Source: Candidatus Zambryskiibacteriota bacterium (lineage in GTDB: Bacteria; Patescibacteriota; Minisyncoccia; Phycocordibacterales; DATDWN01). Taken from it: a stretch of DNA of 7,210 nt. Position 1 is the first letter of the stretch, and each line of letters begins with the position of its first letter. A model generated the notes under the pieces. The model made no database searches. It saw only the letters and a list, made by a program, of their open reading frames with translations, and was not told the DNA's origin. Location of the stretch: NCBI GenBank assembly GCA_016202965.1, contig JACQNQ010000021.1, positions 1-7,210 on the forward strand, written 5' to 3'. The position numbers were made by a program, and so were the translations under genes. Of this stretch, positions 5,033 through 7,210 are shown piece after piece.

Positions 5033-6714
5033 TAATTAATCAAAAACTTAACCATCTCCATAAACGGTGCGGTCAAAGTCTCTGAACCATACCGCGCTCC
5101 GTGCGGATTGACCATATATAAAAAGATGAAAAATTTCGGGTCATAAGACGGAAAGTAGCCGATAAAAGAGTGCAAAAATCTGTCGGTATAATATCCCCCG
5201 CTTTGGAGGTTTGGAATCTGGGCTGTGCCGGTTTTTGCAGCGATGCTGTAGTTCGGTATACGCAATGTCCCGCCGGCTAAAACATGGTCCACGCTGTATG
5301 TCAGCATTCGTGAGACTTCATCGGTGGTTTCTCTTTTCAAAACTACCCGGCTATTGTTTGTGGCAGTATCAGTGGAAAAGCCCAGTTTGTAATTAATTTT
5401 TTTAACGATATGCGGTTCAACTAACATCCCGCCATTGGCCACAGCGGAAAGAGCCCGAACAGCGGAAATGGGAGTTAGAGCGATACCCTGCCCGAATGAA
5501 GCTGTGGCGTGTTCTATGTCGCGGGAACTTTTCAAATTATCCACCAGATTTCTGGCTTCGTTCGGCAGTTCAATGCCCGTCTTTTCATTTAAACCGAAAG
5601 CGTACATATAATCCGTAAAACGAATGTTCCCCAAAAGAGATTGCACATGGGCCGCGCCGACATTAAGCGATTGCGATAAAACATCCTGCATGCTGACCAT
5701 TCCGCGCTCTTTTTCGTCAAAGTCCGATATTTTTTTATTGTTCACCACAACATAACCCTTATCGTAAAATGTTGAAGTGGCTGTGATAACTCCTGTGTCA
5801 ATGCCGGCCGAAATAGTCAGGGGTTTTATAATAGAGCCAAGCTCGTAGACATTTTCCACCAAGGGATTCCCAAATATGGAAACGCTTTTTTCTTTTTGAA
5901 AATTATTCGGGTCAAATGTCGGGTAAGTTTCCATAGCCAAAATCTCGCCGGTTTTCGGATTGATAATAATACCGCCAGTCATATCGGACTTCCATTTTTC
6001 CGTGGTTGAAGCCAAAAGTCCTTCCAAAAAAGACTGGGTTGTCGGTTCAATGGTCGTGACAACATCCGCTTCAACGGAAGATGTTTTTGACACGCCGGAT
6101 TTGATATCGGAGAAAATCTGGGCGAAGAAATTGGTATAAGCTCCTTCCGTCCGTTTTAGCATTGGCTCAAATTGTCTTTCCAAACCGTAACGGCCGGCAA
6201 AGTCGTCCCCTTTGTAGCCCAATATTCCGATAATGTGCGCGGCAGACGACCCTCCTGGGTAAAATCTCCAGCGTTCCTTGTAAACTTTCAGTCCGGGTAT
6301 GTTCAAAGCGTCTATTTTTTGACCGGTTTCCGTATCCACTCTTTGAGCCACCTCTTCGTAAGAATCGTTTTTCTTTACGGCTTTGGCAATAAATGCATCG
6401 TGTGCAACAGGAATAATTTCGTTTAACTTTTGGTAAACAGTTTCCGGCTCTTTCAAAACTTGAGGATTAACGGTAACGGTAAAACCGGATTCCAGCGTGG
6501 CCGCCGAAACAAGCGTGCCGTCTTTGTTTTGAAAAAAGATTACTCCTCGGTCAAAAATGCCTTTTGCTGTGGAGACGTATTGTCTGTCTGCCTTGTCTTT
6601 ATACAAACCGCTGTGTACCACTTGCAATATATAGAGACGACCGATAAGTATGAGAGCAAAACCAAATACGGAAATGGAAATTATCCTGATGCGCCTTAAA
6701 TAATTAAACTTCAT
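5008..6714 (-). CDS. ftsI: Class B penicillin-binding protein (FtsI-like septal transpeptidase)
   Basis: This 568-residue protein has the full class B layout. A short basic cytoplasmic tail (KFNYLRRIR) leads to one membrane helix at about 10-30, ending in GRLYILQVV. The dimerisation/pedestal region starts at about 50 with GIFDRGVIFFQNKDG and includes FYPGGSSAAHIIGILGYKG. The transpeptidase domain carries the three active-site motifs: S294-I-I-K297 (nucleophile in LGSIIKP), S349-L-N351 and K494-T-G496. It should cross-link peptidoglycan outside the membrane and be inhibited by beta-lactams. Length and the FtsL-like gene just upstream favour FtsI over the elongation enzyme PBP2. I chose the ATG at 6714 because family N-termini begin at this basic tail. 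A GTG at 6804 with GAGG upstream would add 30 residues and cannot be excluded. The leader contains an 18-bp inverted repeat whose proximal arm ends two bases before the ATG. Confidence 0.93.
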   Translation of the reverse strand: MKFNYLRRIRIISISVFGFALILIGRLYILQVVHSGLYKDKADRQYVSTAKGIFDRGVIFFQNKDGTLVSAATLESGFTVTVNPQVLKEPETVYQKLNEIIPVAHDAFIAKAVKKNDSYEEVAQRVDTETGQKIDALNIPGLKVYKERWRFYPGGSSAAHIIGILGYKGDDFAGRYGLERQFEPMLKRTEGAYTNFFAQIFSDIKSGVSKTSSVEADVVTTIEPTTQSFLEGLLASTTEKWKSDMTGGIIINPKTGEILAMETYPTFDPNNFQKEKSVSIFGNPLVENVYELGSIIKPLTISAGIDTGVITATSTFYDKGYVVVNNKKISDFDEKERGMVSMQDVLSQSLNVGAAHVQSLLGNIRFTDYMYAFGLNEKTGIELPNEARNLVDNLKSSRDIEHATASFGQGIALTPISAVRALSAVANGGMLVEPHIVKKINYKLGFSTDTATNNSRVVLKRETTDEVSRMLTYSVDHVLAGGTLRIPNYSIAAKTGTAQIPNLQSGGYYTDRFLHSFIGYFPSYDPKFFIFLYMVNPHGARYGSETLTAPFMEMVKFLINYYEVAPDR

Positions 6715-6715
6715 G

Positions 6716-6842
6716 ATAAGACTTTCAAATTTAGCGAACTTCTTTGTTGGAATGCAAAAAATAATTCTCACCTTACGACAAGTAAGACTCAAATTCTTTT
6801 TCACATTCCGCCTCGAATTTCATTTAAATTTGAAAGTCTTAT
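6716..6842. repeat. 18-bp perfect inverted repeat bounding a 127-bp segment
   Basis: ATAAGACTTTCAAATTTA (6716-6733) is the exact reverse complement of 6825-6842, with 91 bases between. A third, imperfect copy, TAAGACTCAAATT (6783-6795), lies inside, next to a small CTTAC/GTAAG hairpin. The segment fills nearly all of the gap between the FtsL-like gene and ftsI. Each arm can be read as flanked by TA, as in small non-autonomous elements of the mariner/IS630 type, but TA is common in AT-rich DNA. In mRNA the arms could pair and hide the ftsI start region. Confidence 0.8.
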
Positions 6843-6856
6843 AATTTTAACACACT

Positions 6857-7171
6857 TTATCTGGTCAAATATGAAACTTGGCTTAAAGATTTTTTAGAAA
6901 TGAATGTTTTTACCGCGACATCTCTAAATCCCAGAGAGTAAGCCAGAGGCAAGTTTATTTTATTACGCATTGCGATATATTGAAATTCCTCACTGCCGGT
7001 GGATAAAGTCAGTCTGCTTATTTCATTTTCCAAATTTTGTCTTAAAACTGTGTTGTGAATGGTGGTGTTTATAAAATAGATGTAGAAACCGACACAAAGA
7101 AAAACAGTGGCGATAAGTGTCCAAAAAATGTTTTTTTCTCTATTTAATTGTAAAAGTATTGCTTCAGTCAC
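6857..7171 (-). CDS. FtsL-like bitopic cell-division protein (putative)
   Basis: This 104-residue protein has a short cytoplasmic tail (TEAILLQLNREKN), one membrane helix at about 15-34 (IFWTLIATVFLCVGFYIYFI), then a leucine-zipper-like coiled coil at 38-57 (IHNTVLRQNLENEISRL). The outer segment ends FRDVAVKTFISKKSLSQ. The topology and its position directly upstream of a class B transpeptidase match FtsL, which with its partner FtsB recruits and activates FtsWI at the septum. Sequence similarity in this family is too weak to prove by eye, so the call rests mainly on architecture and synteny. The start is a GTG at 7171. An in-frame stop lies seven codons upstream, and no Shine-Dalgarno or other good start is visible. 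It is probably co-transcribed with ftsI from a promoter beyond the right edge or in the AT-rich leader. Confidence 0.7.
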   Translation of the reverse strand: MTEAILLQLNREKNIFWTLIATVFLCVGFYIYFINTTIHNTVLRQNLENEISRLTLSTGSEEFQYIAMRNKINLPLAYSLGFRDVAVKTFISKKSLSQVSYLTR

Positions 7172-7180
7172 AATATTATT

Positions 7181-7208
7181 AGTTAAAAGTTAAAAGTAGA
7201 AAGTTAAA
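7181..7208. repeat. Short AGTTAAA direct repeats
   Basis: AGTTAAA occurs at 7181-7187 and 7188-7194 in tandem and again at 7203-7209 after the variant AGTAGAA. The array runs toward the right edge and may continue. It lies just upstream of the FtsL-like gene. Such AT-rich tandem heptamers are low-complexity and could be simple spacer sequence. Confidence 0.5.
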
Positions 7209-7210
7209 AA

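Noticed and set aside
6172..6699. Plus-strand open frames opposite ftsI
   Set aside because: Antisense to well-supported transpeptidase coding sequence with no start signals.
6715..6804. Thirty-residue N-terminal extension of FtsI from a GTG at 6804
   Set aside because: It has a fair GAGG site, but the extension is encoded by the inverted-repeat segment and the family usually begins at the basic tail next to the membrane helix. Kept as an alternative only.
7181..7210. Possible CRISPR or iteron array at the right edge
   Set aside because: The AGTTAAA units are seven bases long, low-complexity and without spacers, so neither a CRISPR array nor a replication origin is supported.

Overview
This AT-rich window looks like a chromosomal piece of a small-genome candidate-phyla-radiation bacterium (Patescibacteria, Parcubacteria-like). 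The reasons are inferential: the divergent style of the cell-division proteins, a lone soluble VirD4-like ATPase with a long unfamiliar N-terminal half, AGTTAAA-type intergenic repeats, a short GC-rich palindrome embedded in a gene, and a mixture of genes with strong Shine-Dalgarno sites and genes with none. The standard code with TGA as stop fits every gene. No lineage marker is present, so the assignment is tentative.

Layout from left to right. An rmuC-type gene (minus strand, cut by the left edge) and a yqeY gene (plus strand) diverge from a 36-bp gap with overlapping -10 boxes. A textbook sigma-70-type promoter lies across the end of yqeY. It drives a small orphan gene for an unknown 83-residue basic/acidic protein, which ends at a strong bidirectional GNRA-loop terminator. 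Converging on the same terminator is a large minus-strand gene for a VirD4/TraG-like ATPase of about 917 residues. Behind its promoter is an intergenic region with a near-perfect 48-bp palindrome and two related short inverted repeats. Then come tRNA-Glu(CTC) and a small plus-strand gene. That small gene appears to be frameshifted at a (CT)6 tract: removing one CT restores a natural-looking C-terminus and a stop just before a terminator hairpin. The right part is a minus-strand division cluster, an FtsL-like bitopic protein followed by a class B penicillin-binding protein (FtsI-like). The two are separated by a 142-bp spacer holding an 18-bp perfect inverted repeat.

The FtsL-like protein and the transpeptidase probably act together in septal peptidoglycan synthesis. 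The other genes are separate transcription units with unrelated jobs: RmuC in DNA maintenance, YqeY possibly linked to tRNA amidation, and a DNA-pumping or secretion-type ATPase. I see no CRISPR array, no insertion sequence with a transposase and no obvious defence cassette. The most rewarding signals are the CT-tract frameshift, the in-frame palindrome inserted in yqeY, the orphan basic protein with its own complete expression cassette, the 48-bp palindrome, and the inverted repeat in the ftsI leader.
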